Counted from the stretch's first letter, positions 27,233-36,725 are shown. The stretch: DNA of 64,000 bases from Catalinimonas alkaloidigena (GCF_900100765.1 NZ_FNFO01000009.1:124001-188000), one strand, 5' to 3'. Notes: generated from the sequence alone by a model not told the origin. Numbers and translations are program-made.

Positions 27233-28234
27233 CTAGGAAGATTTCAGAAACCGGAGAAGCGGTTGTATGAACTGATCGTATGCTTCGATGTGGGGCAGGT
27301 GCCCGACCCCCGGCAACTCTACCAACTGCGCCTTCGGAATTTTGCGTGCCGTTTCTTTTCCCAGTTCCGGATAGTTGCCCATGGTGTTGCGTACTTCCGG
27401 GCTAACCCGGTTTTTGCCCAGCGCCGTGCGGTCCAACTGTCCGATGATCAGGAGGGTCGGGGCCTGAATCATCCCGAATTCGTACACGACCGGTTGCGTA
27501 AAAATCATGTCGTACGTCAGGGCGGCATTCCACGCAATGCGCGGATATTCAGGGCTGAGCGTCCATCCTGCCAAGGGGACGACCCACTGTTCGTACGCTG
27601 GCTTCCAGGTGCCGTGGTAATAACTTTCGACCTGGTATTTTTTGATCGACTCGTACGTATTGGTCAGTTCGGACTGGTACCACGCCTCCACGGGTTGGTA
27701 AGGAACCTTGACTTTCCAGTCTTCCAGGCCAATGGGGTTGGCCAGGATAAATTTTTCCACCCGTTCCGGGTACATCAACGTAAAGCGTGTGGCCAGCATG
27801 CCGCCCATCGAGTGGCCCAACACCGCTACTTGGTCAACGCCCAGGGTATCGAGCAAGGCACGGGTGTTTTGCGCCAGCAGCTGAAACGAGTACTGCAGGT
27901 CGTGCGGCTTCGACGATTTTCCAAAGCCAATCTGATCGGGAATGATCACGCGGAACCCGTTTTTGCTCAGGTCGGCCGCCGTCTGGCCCCAGTACGCCCC
28001 GTTGAAGTTTTTGCCGTGGAGCAGCAGCACCGCTTTGCCGTTGGGCTGCGGGGGTTGCACATCCATGTAGGCCATCTGCAACGCTTCGCCCTGGAGCGTC
28101 AGGTTGAGGTATTGCACCGGGTAGGGGTACGCGTAGCCTTCCAAAGCGGTGCCCAACGGCCGAACCGGCCCCTGGGCCAAGGTACCGAACGAAATCAGGC
28201 TGCAGAGTGCAGCCAACAAAACAAAACGTCGCAT
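27233..28234 (-). CDS. Exported alpha/beta hydrolase
   Basis: From the ATG at 28234 the protein has 333 residues; an upstream in-frame ATG at 28288 would put 18 charged residues before the signal peptide (MRRFVLLAALCSLISFGTLAQ) and is less likely. The fold shows the oxyanion region LLLHGKNFNGAYW, the nucleophile elbow GHSMGG, the acid region LIIGQLDRTALGK and the base His in GVGHLPHIE. It should be an exported esterase or hydrolase of the AB_hydrolase_1 family; substrate unknown. It lies downstream of the methylmalonyl-CoA epimerase gene on the same strand. Confidence 0.9.
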   Translation of the reverse strand: MRRFVLLAALCSLISFGTLAQGPVRPLGTALEGYAYPYPVQYLNLTLQGEALQMAYMDVQPPQPNGKAVLLLHGKNFNGAYWGQTAADLSKNGFRVIIPDQIGFGKSSKPHDLQYSFQLLAQNTRALLDTLGVDQVAVLGHSMGGMLATRFTLMYPERVEKFILANPIGLEDWKVKVPYQPVEAWYQSELTNTYESIKKYQVESYYHGTWKPAYEQWVVPLAGWTLSPEYPRIAWNAALTYDMIFTQPVVYEFGMIQAPTLLIIGQLDRTALGKNRVSPEVRNTMGNYPELGKETARKIPKAQLVELPGVGHLPHIEAYDQFIQPLLRFLKSS

Positions 28235-28320
28235 CACAAAAAAGTAGTTTTGGTTCTGTACGCGCGCCGTTCGCCGCAGGTTGAGCAAAGGCAGGCCGCC
28301 AGCACAGTCGCGTCAGGCCG

Positions 28321-28725
28321 CTAGTCTTCGGTAATCTCCTGGCACAGTTCAACCAGCACGCCGTTGGTGCTTTTGGGGTGGAGGAAACAGACCCATTTGT
28401 TGTCGGCGCCGCGTTTGGGTTCTTCCTGCAAAAGCGTGAACCCTTCCTGCCGGAGCCGCGCCATCTCGGCACGGATGTCGGTCACTTCGTAGGCAATGTG
28501 GTGGATGCCTTCCCCGCGCTTCTCCAGAAATTTGGCGATGGGGCTATCGGCCGTGGTGGCTTCCAGCAACTCGATTTTGGTGTCGCCCGCCCGAAAAAAG
28601 GACGTGGTGACGCCCTCGGAAACAACCGCCTCCGTTTTGTAAGAAGGGGCGCCTAACAGCTTCTCAAACAGGGTGTTCGATTGCGAAAGGTCGCGGACCG
28701 CAATGCCGATGTGTTCTACCTTCAT
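28321..28725 (-). CDS. mce: Methylmalonyl-CoA epimerase
   Basis: The protein from the ATG at 28725 has 134 residues, the normal length; an upstream start at 28764 adds 13 residues absent from the family. It is a vicinal-oxygen-chelate (glyoxalase-like) protein: KVEHIGIAV gives the first metal His5, IELLE a Glu near 52, GIHHIAYEV the second His at 75-76, and VLVELCQ the Glu127 ligand. It interconverts (2S)- and (2R)-methylmalonyl-CoA, linking propionyl-CoA carboxylase with methylmalonyl-CoA mutase. The mutase and carboxylase genes are not in the window. It is divergent from a conserved hypothetical gene. Confidence 0.92.
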   Translation of the reverse strand: MKVEHIGIAVRDLSQSNTLFEKLLGAPSYKTEAVVSEGVTTSFFRAGDTKIELLEATTADSPIAKFLEKRGEGIHHIAYEVTDIRAEMARLRQEGFTLLQEEPKRGADNKWVCFLHPKSTNGVLVELCQEITED

Positions 28726-28818
28726 TTGGTTGTAAATTACCGGAATGTTAACTTTCGCGAACAAATATACTGGGGCGACTGTTTGCGTTGTTTAGATATC
28801 CCTTCTTCTCGAGTAGCC

Positions 28819-29232
28819 ATGCTGGACTCTTCTCCTGACATTCACGTCGAAAGTGCGCGTATCCAAAAAGAAATCAAGGATTACCTTGGGCTGTCGAGCA
28901 ATAGCCTGGTATTTGAGTTTCGGACCGTCGAAAACAACCGCGTTCGGCTCGACCTGATTACAATCAACCCACGCCACCGGCAATCGTTCCTGTTTCATAC
29001 CGAAGAGGGGTACGATAAAGTTGACGTGTTGAACCGGATGTTGCATTACGTCCGGAACTATAAAGACAAAGAAAACTCTTATACCGTACAGTGGCGCATC
29101 CGGGGGGAGAAGGAATTACAGACTTCGTACTTTCGCGCCAAAAATATGTACGACGCGCTCGATAAACTTTATTACGGGCGCGACATGAACACAATTACGG
29201 TTTTTAGCCTGGTGATGAACCCGGTAGCTTAA
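28819..29232 (+). CDS. Conserved hypothetical protein before Fe-S carrier
   Basis: A 137-residue soluble protein from the ATG at 28819; the frame is open further upstream, but no better start exists because that part runs over the promoter region and the epimerase start. I do not recognise a named family. It is alternating strand-rich (VFEFRTVENNRVRLDLITINPRHRQ, SYTVQWRIRG, ELQTSYFRA) with a C-terminal helix that carries YDALDKLYYG. It lies 18 bases before the A-type Fe-S carrier gene, so the two are almost certainly co-transcribed, but a link to Fe-S assembly is only suggested by position. Confidence 0.75.
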   Translation: MLDSSPDIHVESARIQKEIKDYLGLSSNSLVFEFRTVENNRVRLDLITINPRHRQSFLFHTEEGYDKVDVLNRMLHYVRNYKDKENSYTVQWRIRGEKELQTSYFRAKNMYDALDKLYYGRDMNTITVFSLVMNPVA

Positions 29233-29250
29233 CCTCACTGTTATACGATT

Positions 29251-29577
29251 ATGATCACGGTTACAGAAAAAGCGAAACAGCGCATTACCGAACTACGGCA
29301 GGAAGAAAATTATACGGACGATTATGCCGTACGCGTGGCGGTGCACGGCGGCGGATGTTCCGGCCTGATGTACGACCTGAAGTTCGACAATCAGGTGACG
29401 CCCAGCGATCAGGTCTTCGAAGACAAAGGCGTCCAGATTAAGGTCGATAAAAAGAGCCTATTGTACCTGTTGGGCACCACGCTCGACTTTTCAGACGGGC
29501 TGAACGGCAAAGGCTTTCAGTTCATCAACCCGAACGCTTCGCGGACGTGTGGTTGTGGCGAAAGCTTCGCGGTCTAA
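29251..29577 (+). CDS. A-type iron-sulfur carrier (IscA/SufA/ErpA family)
   Basis: A 108-residue protein with the HesB/IscA fold and its three invariant cysteines: Cys36 in GGGCSG and Cys100/Cys102 in RTCGCGESF. These ligate a [2Fe-2S] or [4Fe-4S] cluster or Fe for transfer to apo-proteins in the cytosol. Which A-type subgroup it belongs to cannot be settled from motifs alone, so no symbol is given. It is the second gene of a two-gene unit and ends with a strong terminator. Confidence 0.95.
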   Translation: MITVTEKAKQRITELRQEENYTDDYAVRVAVHGGGCSGLMYDLKFDNQVTPSDQVFEDKGVQIKVDKKSLLYLLGTTLDFSDGLNGKGFQFINPNASRTCGCGESFAV

Positions 29578-29596
29578 GAACGATATTCTACTGTGC

Positions 29597-29632
29597 AAAA
29601 AGCCGCTGTCTCGCTGGAGGCAGCGGCTTTTT
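29597..29632. terminator. Bidirectional terminator
   Basis: AAAAAGCCGCTG and CAGCGGCTTTTT form a perfect 12-base stem with a 12-base loop between the convergent Fe-S carrier and the sugar-isomerase-like gene. Confidence 0.88.
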
Positions 29633-29636
29633 GCGT

Positions 29637-30620
29637 TCAGAGTCCGGCCTGTTTCAGGTAGCTTCGAAGGGTCGCGAGGTCTTTTTTCATCACCTGGATC
29701 GTCTGCTGACGCTTGGCGGTTGCGCTGAGCGAGGCGTTGTGTTCCGGCATTTCGTACTCGAAGTGGATCGAAACGGGCACCCGCAGACCGGAGGCTTTGA
29801 GCTGCCGAAAGAACGCCGGAAAATCGACCCTGCCTTCGCCGATGGGCGTATCCACAATCTGCCACCGGCCCTTTACCTCCGCCCATTTGGCGTCTTTCAA
29901 GACCAGCGTATTCACAAACGGCTGGATAATGCCCAGGCCGATGGGCCACGACTGCGCACTTTCGAGGGTGGCGTGGCGGATGTCGTACTGGCAACCCAAG
30001 TATTCGGAGCGAATGTTTTTCAGCACCTGTGCCAGGTCCCACACCGGTGCCCCAAAATAGTCCGCACCCGCGTGATTCTGGTAACTGCCCCGGATGCCCA
30101 CCTCCCGGTTCAGGAGCGTCAGCGTGCGCAACTGCCGCTCGAAACGCGCCTGTTGTGCGCTGATCGAGGTACTCTGGTCGTACTTCAGCCAATCGGTGCG
30201 GTAGTAGCGAATGCCCAGTTGGGCGGCGGTGGCCAGTACCTGCCGGCTTAGCGGGTCGTCGGCGCGGGCGATGGCGGTTGTGATCTGAACCACCTGCAAC
30301 CCCTGTTTTTGTACGGCCCGTACCGCCCGGGGCAGGTCGGTGGCGACGCGCTCGGGCAACACATGGCCGCCGGGCCGCACAGCAAGGTCAACGCCGTCGA
30401 AACCCACTTCGGCGGCTACTTCGGCCATGGCGTCATAATCCAGCCATTGCAGGTGTTTTGAAAAGACGGAGAGCGGCATCGGGGGCAGCGGGACCGGTGG
30501 TGTCGTAGCGTGCAGGTGACGCGCGGGTGTCAGCGCTGCAGGACCGGCAGCAACAGCGAGGGTGGCAAGGGCAGTGTGGGTTAGAAACGTACGGCGCGAG
30601 AGGGACATCGGAGGCTTCAC
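29637..30620 (-). CDS. Tat-exported sugar phosphate isomerase/epimerase-like protein
   Basis: A 327-residue protein. The N-terminus has a twin-arginine signal (SRRTFL, then a hydrophobic stretch LATLAVAAGPAAL), so it is exported folded to the periplasm. The mature part is an AP-endonuclease-2-like TIM barrel (xylose isomerase-like superfamily): FDGVDLAVRPGGH, SYQNHAG, YDIRHAT, LVLKDAKW and GEGRVDFPAFFRQL give the conserved metal-ligand regions. Such proteins are common in Cytophagales, often near sugar oxidoreductases, with unknown substrates. The start could be at either Met1 or Met5. It is followed by hemA on the same strand upstream, with a terminator between them. Confidence 0.9.
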   Translation of the reverse strand: MKPPMSLSRRTFLTHTALATLAVAAGPAALTPARHLHATTPPVPLPPMPLSVFSKHLQWLDYDAMAEVAAEVGFDGVDLAVRPGGHVLPERVATDLPRAVRAVQKQGLQVVQITTAIARADDPLSRQVLATAAQLGIRYYRTDWLKYDQSTSISAQQARFERQLRTLTLLNREVGIRGSYQNHAGADYFGAPVWDLAQVLKNIRSEYLGCQYDIRHATLESAQSWPIGLGIIQPFVNTLVLKDAKWAEVKGRWQIVDTPIGEGRVDFPAFFRQLKASGLRVPVSIHFEYEMPEHNASLSATAKRQQTIQVMKKDLATLRSYLKQAGL

Positions 30621-30689
30621 ATAAGTCAGTGGTAAAGTAACGCAATTTCCCTCCGTTTCCGTACCTCAACAAGTATTCCGCTGCCCAAC

Positions 30690-30715
30690 AAAAAACCTCG
30701 CCGGGTGGGGCGAGG
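30690..30715 (-). terminator. Terminator of hemA
   Basis: On the minus strand CCTCGCC and GGCGAGG flank a six-base loop and are followed by a T-run (A-run at 30690-30695 on plus), just after the hemA stop. Confidence 0.85.
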
Positions 30716-30741
30716 CCTCAAGCTCTTGTATCGCGTTTAGC

Positions 30742-32019
30742 TTAATGATCGTTGGTCGGCGTGGGCTGCGCTTCCAGGTTAAACAGGTCGTTCAACACGT
30801 CGATGAGCGTTTCGGCTTCGCCCCGGCGGCAGGCGGCTTTCAGTTGCAGCACCGGCAATTTGATGATCTTCTGCATCATGCCTTTGGTCACGCGGTCGAC
30901 CAGCACCTGCTCTTCTTCCGACATTTTTTTCAGGTGACGCGCCAGCTCTTCCTGCCGAATCTGCTCCAGGGCGCCTTTCAGCTTTTGAATGGTGGGCGAA
31001 ACGATCATGTCGCGTGACCAGTCTTGGAACTCCGTCAGGGCGGCTTCCATAATTTCTTCCACCTGCGGAATGGCGGCGATGCGTTGCTGTAACGCCTCGG
31101 TGGCGCGGTTCTGAATGTGGTCGATGTTGTAGACCAGCGCGCCGGGATGTTCTTCCACGTCGGGCGCTACGCTGCGCGGCACCGAGAGGTCGATGAAATA
31201 CTTGTACGTGAGCAGTTCTGTGGCTGCCAGCATCGACCGGGTGATGAACGGTTCTTCGCGGCTGATCGAACTAATAACGACGTCGGCGTCGGCGATGGCT
31301 TGCGCGGCTTGTGCGAACGGCACCACCTCGGCCCCGATTTTCTGTGCGAGGGCTTCGGCTTTGGCTGGCGTCCGGTTGCAGATCCGGATATTTTTCAGGT
31401 CGCTGTTTTCCAGGTTCTTGCACACATCCCGGCCAATCTCGCCTACGCCCAGAATCAACACCTGCGGCGCGGCCATGTCCATCGTCAGTTCTTCCACCAA
31501 CTCCACCGCCGCGTACGAAACCGAGGCGGCACCGTCGCGGAAACTGGTCTGTTGCACCACGCGCTTGTTGGCGAAGAAAATGGTGTGCATCAGGCGGTGC
31601 AGGAACGGCCCGGCCAAGTTGGCATCGGCAGTCCACTGGTAAGCCCGCTTCACCTGGTTGATGATCTGCATGTCGCCCACCACCATCGATTCGAGTCCCA
31701 GCGCAACGCGGAACAGGTGCCTGGCGGCTTCGTCGTCTTCGTGCAGGCGATTGAACTGTGCTAACGGCAATTCCGCAGCACTCAGACCCTTTTGCAGCGC
31801 CAGCAGTTTGATAATTTCGGTGCTGTAGTCCTCGTCGGACGAATAGTAAATTTCCGTACGGTTGCAGGTAGACAGGATGAGCAGTTCAGTAACCTCGGTG
31901 ATCTCTTTCACGGTATCGAGCAGGCGGCGGCATTCTCCCTCGTCCAGGGCTACACGTTCACGAAGCTCAACGGAAGCGTTTTTATGAGATAGACTGATCG
32001 CTTTAAAAGAAGACTGCAT
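30742..32019 (-). CDS. hemA: Glutamyl-tRNA reductase
   Basis: A 425-residue enzyme that reduces glutamyl-tRNA(Glu) to glutamate-1-semialdehyde with NADPH, the first step of C5-pathway tetrapyrrole synthesis. The catalytic Cys52 lies in ILSTCNRTEIYY, the substrate region is SHKNASVELRERVAL, the helical link contains GLESMVVGDMQIINQVK, and the NADPH domain shows ILGVGEIGRDVCKNL and CNRTPAKAEALA. The dimerisation helices fill the C-terminus. Length is normal. Other hem genes are absent from the window; the gene is transcribed alone. Confidence 0.97.
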   Translation of the reverse strand: MQSSFKAISLSHKNASVELRERVALDEGECRRLLDTVKEITEVTELLILSTCNRTEIYYSSDEDYSTEIIKLLALQKGLSAAELPLAQFNRLHEDDEAARHLFRVALGLESMVVGDMQIINQVKRAYQWTADANLAGPFLHRLMHTIFFANKRVVQQTSFRDGAASVSYAAVELVEELTMDMAAPQVLILGVGEIGRDVCKNLENSDLKNIRICNRTPAKAEALAQKIGAEVVPFAQAAQAIADADVVISSISREEPFITRSMLAATELLTYKYFIDLSVPRSVAPDVEEHPGALVYNIDHIQNRATEALQQRIAAIPQVEEIMEAALTEFQDWSRDMIVSPTIQKLKGALEQIRQEELARHLKKMSEEEQVLVDRVTKGMMQKIIKLPVLQLKAACRRGEAETLIDVLNDLFNLEAQPTPTNDH

Positions 32020-32392
32020 GTTCGGGATTTTGGCGGCAAATTGATGAACTTACGGTGCAAAAGCTTGTAGATTTCCGACGTCCGGTCTGTTACATCTTCA
32101 CAAAAGTAAAGTCGACAAGCCGGATAGAAAAATGATCAAGGTCAATTGATTCACTGATTTCGAATTTTAATTCAATTTAAATCTGTCATCCCGACACAAA
32201 AGGCGCTGAGACGCTTCGCGCGGGTCAACAACGGGAGGCGATGCGCCCAGAAACGCGCCCAAATGGGTGGCGGCGGGTGGGGAACCTTCGCCAACAGGAG
32301 CCGGGTTACAGAGGCAGTGGCCGTACATCGGAAGAATCTTTTCAAACGTTTGTCGTTTCATACACAGGCAAGTACACTATTGACTACAAAAT
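32020..32392. other. Divergent promoter region between hemA and a histidine kinase gene
   Basis: About 370 bases with no gene. The left half is AT-rich next to hemA. The right half contains GC-rich sequence with short ORFs that show no family pattern. Confidence 0.5.
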
Positions 32393-33637
32393 ATGGACGT
32401 GTTCGGTTCTGAAAATATTTATCAAGGGCGTTCGAAACTTAAGCTGGTCATCGTGGTCGTCGCGCTGATGATCGGTGGCTTTTCGCTGCTCTACACCAAC
32501 TACCTGGTGAGGATTCTGGCCGAACGCGAAAAGGGCATGGTCCAGCTCACGGCCCGCAGCATCGAGTTTATCGGCAACGAAAGCGACCCCGGCGAGAGCA
32601 TTGAGCTGGCAACGGACATTATCGAATCCAACAACTCGATTCCGTTGATCTGGACCGACGAGAAGGGGCATCCGATCAGCCGCCGTAACATCAACACCAC
32701 CGGCATGACCGACGAGGAGGTGATGGCCCTCCTGGAAAGCAAAGTCCAGGAGATGCGCGAAGTGTACGAGCCCATCGAAATCGGGTCGGTCTCCGGCAAA
32801 CCGCAGTACGTGTACTACGAAAATTCCGAGCTGACGTCTACGTTGCGGTATTATCCCTACGTGCAACTCAGCGTCATCACCATTCTCTCGCTCATGGCGT
32901 ATCTGGTGTTCAATTACTCGCGTCGGGCCGAACAGAACCGCGTCTGGGCCGGACTGGCCAAAGAAACTGCCCACCAACTGGGCACGCCGCTTTCGTCGCT
33001 GATGGCCTGGCTCGAATACTTCAAGTCGGACGATCGCCTGAAAGACGATCCCGTCATCGACGAGTTGGGCAAGGACATCCGCCGCCTGGAGATGATCACC
33101 GCCCGCTTCTCCAACATTGGGTCGGTACCGGTCCTGAAACCCGAAGACGTCGGTGCCAGCATTGCCGATACCCTCAACTATCTGCGTCCCCGCATCTCGA
33201 AAAAAGTCACGATGGATCTGATCAATCGGTTGCCTGCGGGGGTGAAAGTAAATCTGAACCGCGCCCTGTTCGAGTGGGTGATCGAGAACTTGTGTAAAAA
33301 CGCCGTCGATGCCATGAGTGGCGTAGGCAGCATCCAGATCGAGATTCAGAGCCTGCGCGACCACCGCATCGCCATCGACATCACCGACTCGGGCAAAGGG
33401 ATGACCAAATCGCAGATGAAAAAGGTATTCGATCCGGGCTTCACCACCAAAAAGCGGGGTTGGGGGCTGGGGCTAACCCTGGTCAAGCGCATTATTGAAA
33501 ATTACCACGGCGGCCGCATCATGGTCCGGCGCTCCGAACCCGGCAAGGGCACCACGTTCCGGATTTTCATGAAAACTTCGGAAACCACCCGTGCCGCCGA
33601 GCCGCAGCAGGTTATTTCTGACGAGCAGCTGGCCTGA
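32393..33637 (+). CDS. Membrane sensor histidine kinase
   Basis: A 414-residue kinase with two membrane helices (about 18-38 and 156-174) that enclose a sensor region of roughly 115 residues. The dimerisation box AKETAHQLGTPLSSLMAW holds the phospho-acceptor His194. The ATPase domain has ENLCKNAVDAM (N box), DSGKGM (G1), FDPGFTTKKRGWGLGL (F and G2). No receiver domain and no adjacent response regulator are present. The HQLGTP motif is typical of a kinase group widespread in Bacteroidota. The stop lies 6 bases before the convergent lipoprotein gene's stop. Confidence 0.93.
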   Translation: MDVFGSENIYQGRSKLKLVIVVVALMIGGFSLLYTNYLVRILAEREKGMVQLTARSIEFIGNESDPGESIELATDIIESNNSIPLIWTDEKGHPISRRNINTTGMTDEEVMALLESKVQEMREVYEPIEIGSVSGKPQYVYYENSELTSTLRYYPYVQLSVITILSLMAYLVFNYSRRAEQNRVWAGLAKETAHQLGTPLSSLMAWLEYFKSDDRLKDDPVIDELGKDIRRLEMITARFSNIGSVPVLKPEDVGASIADTLNYLRPRISKKVTMDLINRLPAGVKVNLNRALFEWVIENLCKNAVDAMSGVGSIQIEIQSLRDHRIAIDITDSGKGMTKSQMKKVFDPGFTTKKRGWGLGLTLVKRIIENYHGGRIMVRRSEPGKGTTFRIFMKTSETTRAAEPQQVISDEQLA

Positions 33638-33643
33638 AGCCAC

Positions 33644-34291
33644 TCAGCGGTAAGGATTGGGGTTGTAATCGGCAGGCGGGGGCGGTTTGCTTTCGTCGTA
33701 AATGATGTCGGTGTTCACGTTCAGCAACACCCACTTGTGGCGGGGATGCTCCGCTACGTACCGGGCCATCCGTTCCTGCAGGCGTGCGGACGTGACGCCC
33801 CCCCGCACCGACCACCACACCACCACGTAGTAATCTGCCTCGGGCAGCTGGGCAAACGCAACGGGCTGCCCCTCCCAGGTGCGGTACTGGGCCAGCTCTT
33901 CCTCCAGGAAATACTGGCCGTAAATGGGCGACAGGTTGTGGGGAGGCACCCGCGCCAGCACTTCGTCGGTCAGGTCGCCTTCGATGCTGCCGTAGTGCGA
34001 CAGCATCCGCCCGTCTTTCCCGAACACCTTGAACTGTAACAGCGGCTGGTAGTCGAGCTCGTAGGTCGGTTTGAAAGGACGCCGCCCCAGCGTGTCGAGC
34101 GCTGTCGGATCAAAAATCAGAAATTCCGAACTATCGCCGATGTGGTGCGTACGTGCATACTGCAGAATTTCACCGGGATAGGCGGTGCGGCGGCTGGGTT
34201 CGTCGAGGGTAGAGCGCGCGCCACCGTAACGGATGCACGAACTGCACAGCAGCCCTAACAAAAACACGTAACGTTTACGTAATGAGTTCAT
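33644..34291 (-). CDS. Hypothetical lipoprotein
   Basis: A 215-residue protein with a short signal and lipobox LCSSC (Cys19), so it is probably a membrane-anchored lipoprotein. No known domain is evident. The C-terminal half (EADYYVVVWWSVRGGVTSARLQERMARYVAEHPRHKWVLLNVNTDI) alternates hydrophobic strands and a helix and could form a compact alpha/beta domain. It is convergent with the histidine kinase and has its start region facing the antiporter gene, which runs divergently. Confidence 0.8.
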   Translation of the reverse strand: MNSLRKRYVFLLGLLCSSCIRYGGARSTLDEPSRRTAYPGEILQYARTHHIGDSSEFLIFDPTALDTLGRRPFKPTYELDYQPLLQFKVFGKDGRMLSHYGSIEGDLTDEVLARVPPHNLSPIYGQYFLEEELAQYRTWEGQPVAFAQLPEADYYVVVWWSVRGGVTSARLQERMARYVAEHPRHKWVLLNVNTDIIYDESKPPPPADYNPNPYR

Positions 34292-34424
34292 GCAACGAAG
34301 CGCCCGGGTCTGCAGAGCCTCTGCCCAACGGAGAAAGGTGGGCTTTGCAGAAGGAAGGCTTTAAAAAGGTACGGGTAAATTAGTGTTTTATTGGTAGTTT
34401 TAGAAAGTTCAACACGCTCTGTGT

Positions 34425-36557
34425 ATGGTATTCTTGTCTGAGTTTGTTCTTCCGTTCAAAGATCCGGTTCTGGTATTTGCGCTGATGCTGATCATTACGC
34501 TGCTGGCCCCGATGGTGTTCAGCCGGCTGCGCATGCCCGGCATTGTCGGCTTGCTGCTGGCGGGCGTGCTGGTGGGGCCGCATGGCGTGGGCCTGCTGGA
34601 GCGCGACATCAGCATCGAACTGTTCGGAACGGTCGGGTTGATGTACATCATGTTTGTGGCGGGTTTGGAAATCGACATCAACGACTTCCGAAAAACACAG
34701 ACGCGCAGCCTGCGCTTTGGGACGCTCAGTTTTCTATTGCCGCAGGTGCTGACGACGCTGGGCGCACGCCTGGTGCTGCATTTCGAGTGGCCCGCCGCCG
34801 TGCTCTTCGGGAGTTTGGTGGCCTCGCATACCCTGCTGGCTTACCCCATTGCGAGCCGCCTGGGCATTACCAAAAACGAAGCCGTAACCGTGACGGTGGG
34901 CGGAACCATCATCGCCGATACGCTGGCGCTGCTGGTGCTGGCCGTGGTGGCTGGGGCGGCGCAGGGCGAAATCGGGATCGGTTTCTGGGTCACGCTGGTC
35001 ATTTCGCTCTCGGTGTTTGTGTTCCTGATCATGTGGGGCATTCCTAAACTGGGGCGCTGGTTTTTCAAAAACATTGAAAGTGAGGGCGTATCGCAGTACA
35101 TCTTCGTGATGGCGCTTACGTTTCTGGCGGGCTATCTGGCGCACCTGGCCGGGGTGGAGCCCATCATCGGGGCCTTCCTGGCGGGGCTGGCCGTCAACCG
35201 GCTGATTCCGGCCAGTTCGCCGCTGATGAACCGCATCGAATTTGTCGGCAACGCCATTTTCATTCCCTTCTTCCTGATTTCGGTAGGCATGCTGGTTGAC
35301 ATCAGCACCCTCTTTGCCGGGCTGGAAGTGTGGCTCATTGCGGGGCTGCTCATCGTGTTGGGGGTCATCGGCAAGTATGGCGCCGCGTTTCTGATTCAGA
35401 AGTGGTTCGGCTATACGGTGGCGGAGCGGCACGTGATGTTCGCCCTCAGCAGCGCCCGGGCCGCCGCCACGCTGGCTGCCGTGCTGCGGGGCTACGAACT
35501 CGACATTTTGTCGGAAAACGTCTTCAACGGGACGGTACTCATGATTCTGGCCTCCACGCTGATCAGCTCCTTCACGATGGAAAGCGCCGGCCGCAAGCTG
35601 GCCGTAGAAATTGCCGACAGCCCTTCGACGACCGAATCGCCCGACCGGATTCTGGTGCCGATCTCTAACCCGAATACCGTCGAGAACCTGATGGACCTGG
35701 CGATGATGATCAAAGCACCCGATTCGGATGTGCCCATCATGCCGCTGTCGGTGGTGCGCGATGCCGACGACGCCGAAGAAAAGATTCAGGAAAATAACAA
35801 GATGTTACAGAAGGCGGTGCACCACGGGTCGGCCGCCGAAAAGAACGTGCAGGTGGTCTCGCGCATCGACCTGAACATCACCAGTGGCATTGTGCGCGCC
35901 ATCCGCGAACTGGGCATTACGGAAGTCATCATCGGGTGGAACGGCAAAGTAACGGCCCGCGAGCGGATTTTCGGGACCGTACTCGACAACCTGTTGGCCA
36001 GCACCCGGCAGATGCTGCTCGTGAGCCACGTGACGCATCCGCTTAACACCATGGAAACGATTGTGGTGGTGGTGCCGCCCAATGCGGAGCTGGAAAAAGG
36101 CTTCGGCCGCTGGCTCCGGACCATCCACATTCTGGCCCGGCAGATCGGCACGCCGGTGCAGTTCTGGGGCGAAACCGAAACGTTGCAGGCCATCCGCGAG
36201 CCGCTGGGCAAAATGAAGCCCAACATCGAGGCGAAAATGCAGCCCTTCAACGAGTGGGCCAAGTTCCCGCGGTTTGCGCGCCGCATCACCACCGACGACC
36301 TCTTCATCGTCATCAGTGCTCGGCAGGGCACCATCTCCCACAACAACTTCGTGGATCGGATTCCGCGCCAGCTCAGCCGCTTCTTTGAAGATAACAACTT
36401 CGTGATCATCTACCCGGAGCAAGCCAGCCAGTTTCAGAGCGAAGAGCAGTTGCACCTGCACCAGCTGCGCCATACGATCAGCGAAAACGAGGACGAACAG
36501 CGAGAATACGAGAACCGTTCGGTGGTTCAGCCCGGCGAGACCCGGTCCGAAGTATAA
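34425..36557 (+). CDS. Cation:proton antiporter (CPA2) with universal-stress-like domain
   Basis: A 710-residue protein. Residues 1-395 form a Na+/H+ exchanger domain of the CPA2/KefB type with about 12 membrane helices; LRMPGIVGLLLAGVLVGPHGVGLL and the GLEIDIN segment are family marks, and SHTLLAYPIASRLG and GAFLAGLAVNRLIP form later core helices. Residues from about 405 on are cytosolic and include two USP-like alpha/beta units (RILVPISNPNTVENLMDLAMM; later METIVVVVPPNAELEKGFGRWL). KefB-type TrkA-N domains are absent. It should exchange Na+ or K+ for H+ at the inner membrane, with the C-terminus as a regulatory module. Confidence 0.93.
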   Translation: MVFLSEFVLPFKDPVLVFALMLIITLLAPMVFSRLRMPGIVGLLLAGVLVGPHGVGLLERDISIELFGTVGLMYIMFVAGLEIDINDFRKTQTRSLRFGTLSFLLPQVLTTLGARLVLHFEWPAAVLFGSLVASHTLLAYPIASRLGITKNEAVTVTVGGTIIADTLALLVLAVVAGAAQGEIGIGFWVTLVISLSVFVFLIMWGIPKLGRWFFKNIESEGVSQYIFVMALTFLAGYLAHLAGVEPIIGAFLAGLAVNRLIPASSPLMNRIEFVGNAIFIPFFLISVGMLVDISTLFAGLEVWLIAGLLIVLGVIGKYGAAFLIQKWFGYTVAERHVMFALSSARAAATLAAVLRGYELDILSENVFNGTVLMILASTLISSFTMESAGRKLAVEIADSPSTTESPDRILVPISNPNTVENLMDLAMMIKAPDSDVPIMPLSVVRDADDAEEKIQENNKMLQKAVHHGSAAEKNVQVVSRIDLNITSGIVRAIRELGITEVIIGWNGKVTARERIFGTVLDNLLASTRQMLLVSHVTHPLNTMETIVVVVPPNAELEKGFGRWLRTIHILARQIGTPVQFWGETETLQAIREPLGKMKPNIEAKMQPFNEWAKFPRFARRITTDDLFIVISARQGTISHNNFVDRIPRQLSRFFEDNNFVIIYPEQASQFQSEEQLHLHQLRHTISENEDEQREYENRSVVQPGETRSEV

Positions 36558-36605
36558 ATTGCACTTTTTTAAAGGAGGGTGGCATTAATCATCTAGGTAG
36601 ATTCG

Positions 36606-36613
36606 TATATTTG
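36606..36613 (+). promoter_or_regulatory. Candidate -7 promoter element
   Basis: TATATTTG fits the Bacteroidota -7 consensus TAnnTTTG and lies about 110 bases before the next histidine kinase gene. A clear -33 TTTG at the usual spacing is not seen. Confidence 0.3.
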
Positions 36614-36725
36614 TTACTTCCTAAGGTTCAATAGTCCTTTTCTTCTTCTGTGATTGGGTAGATATATGATTTAATCTTCAGATGTTTACCTTTAAACATC
36701 TACATGCCATACGCCTGCTATCTCT

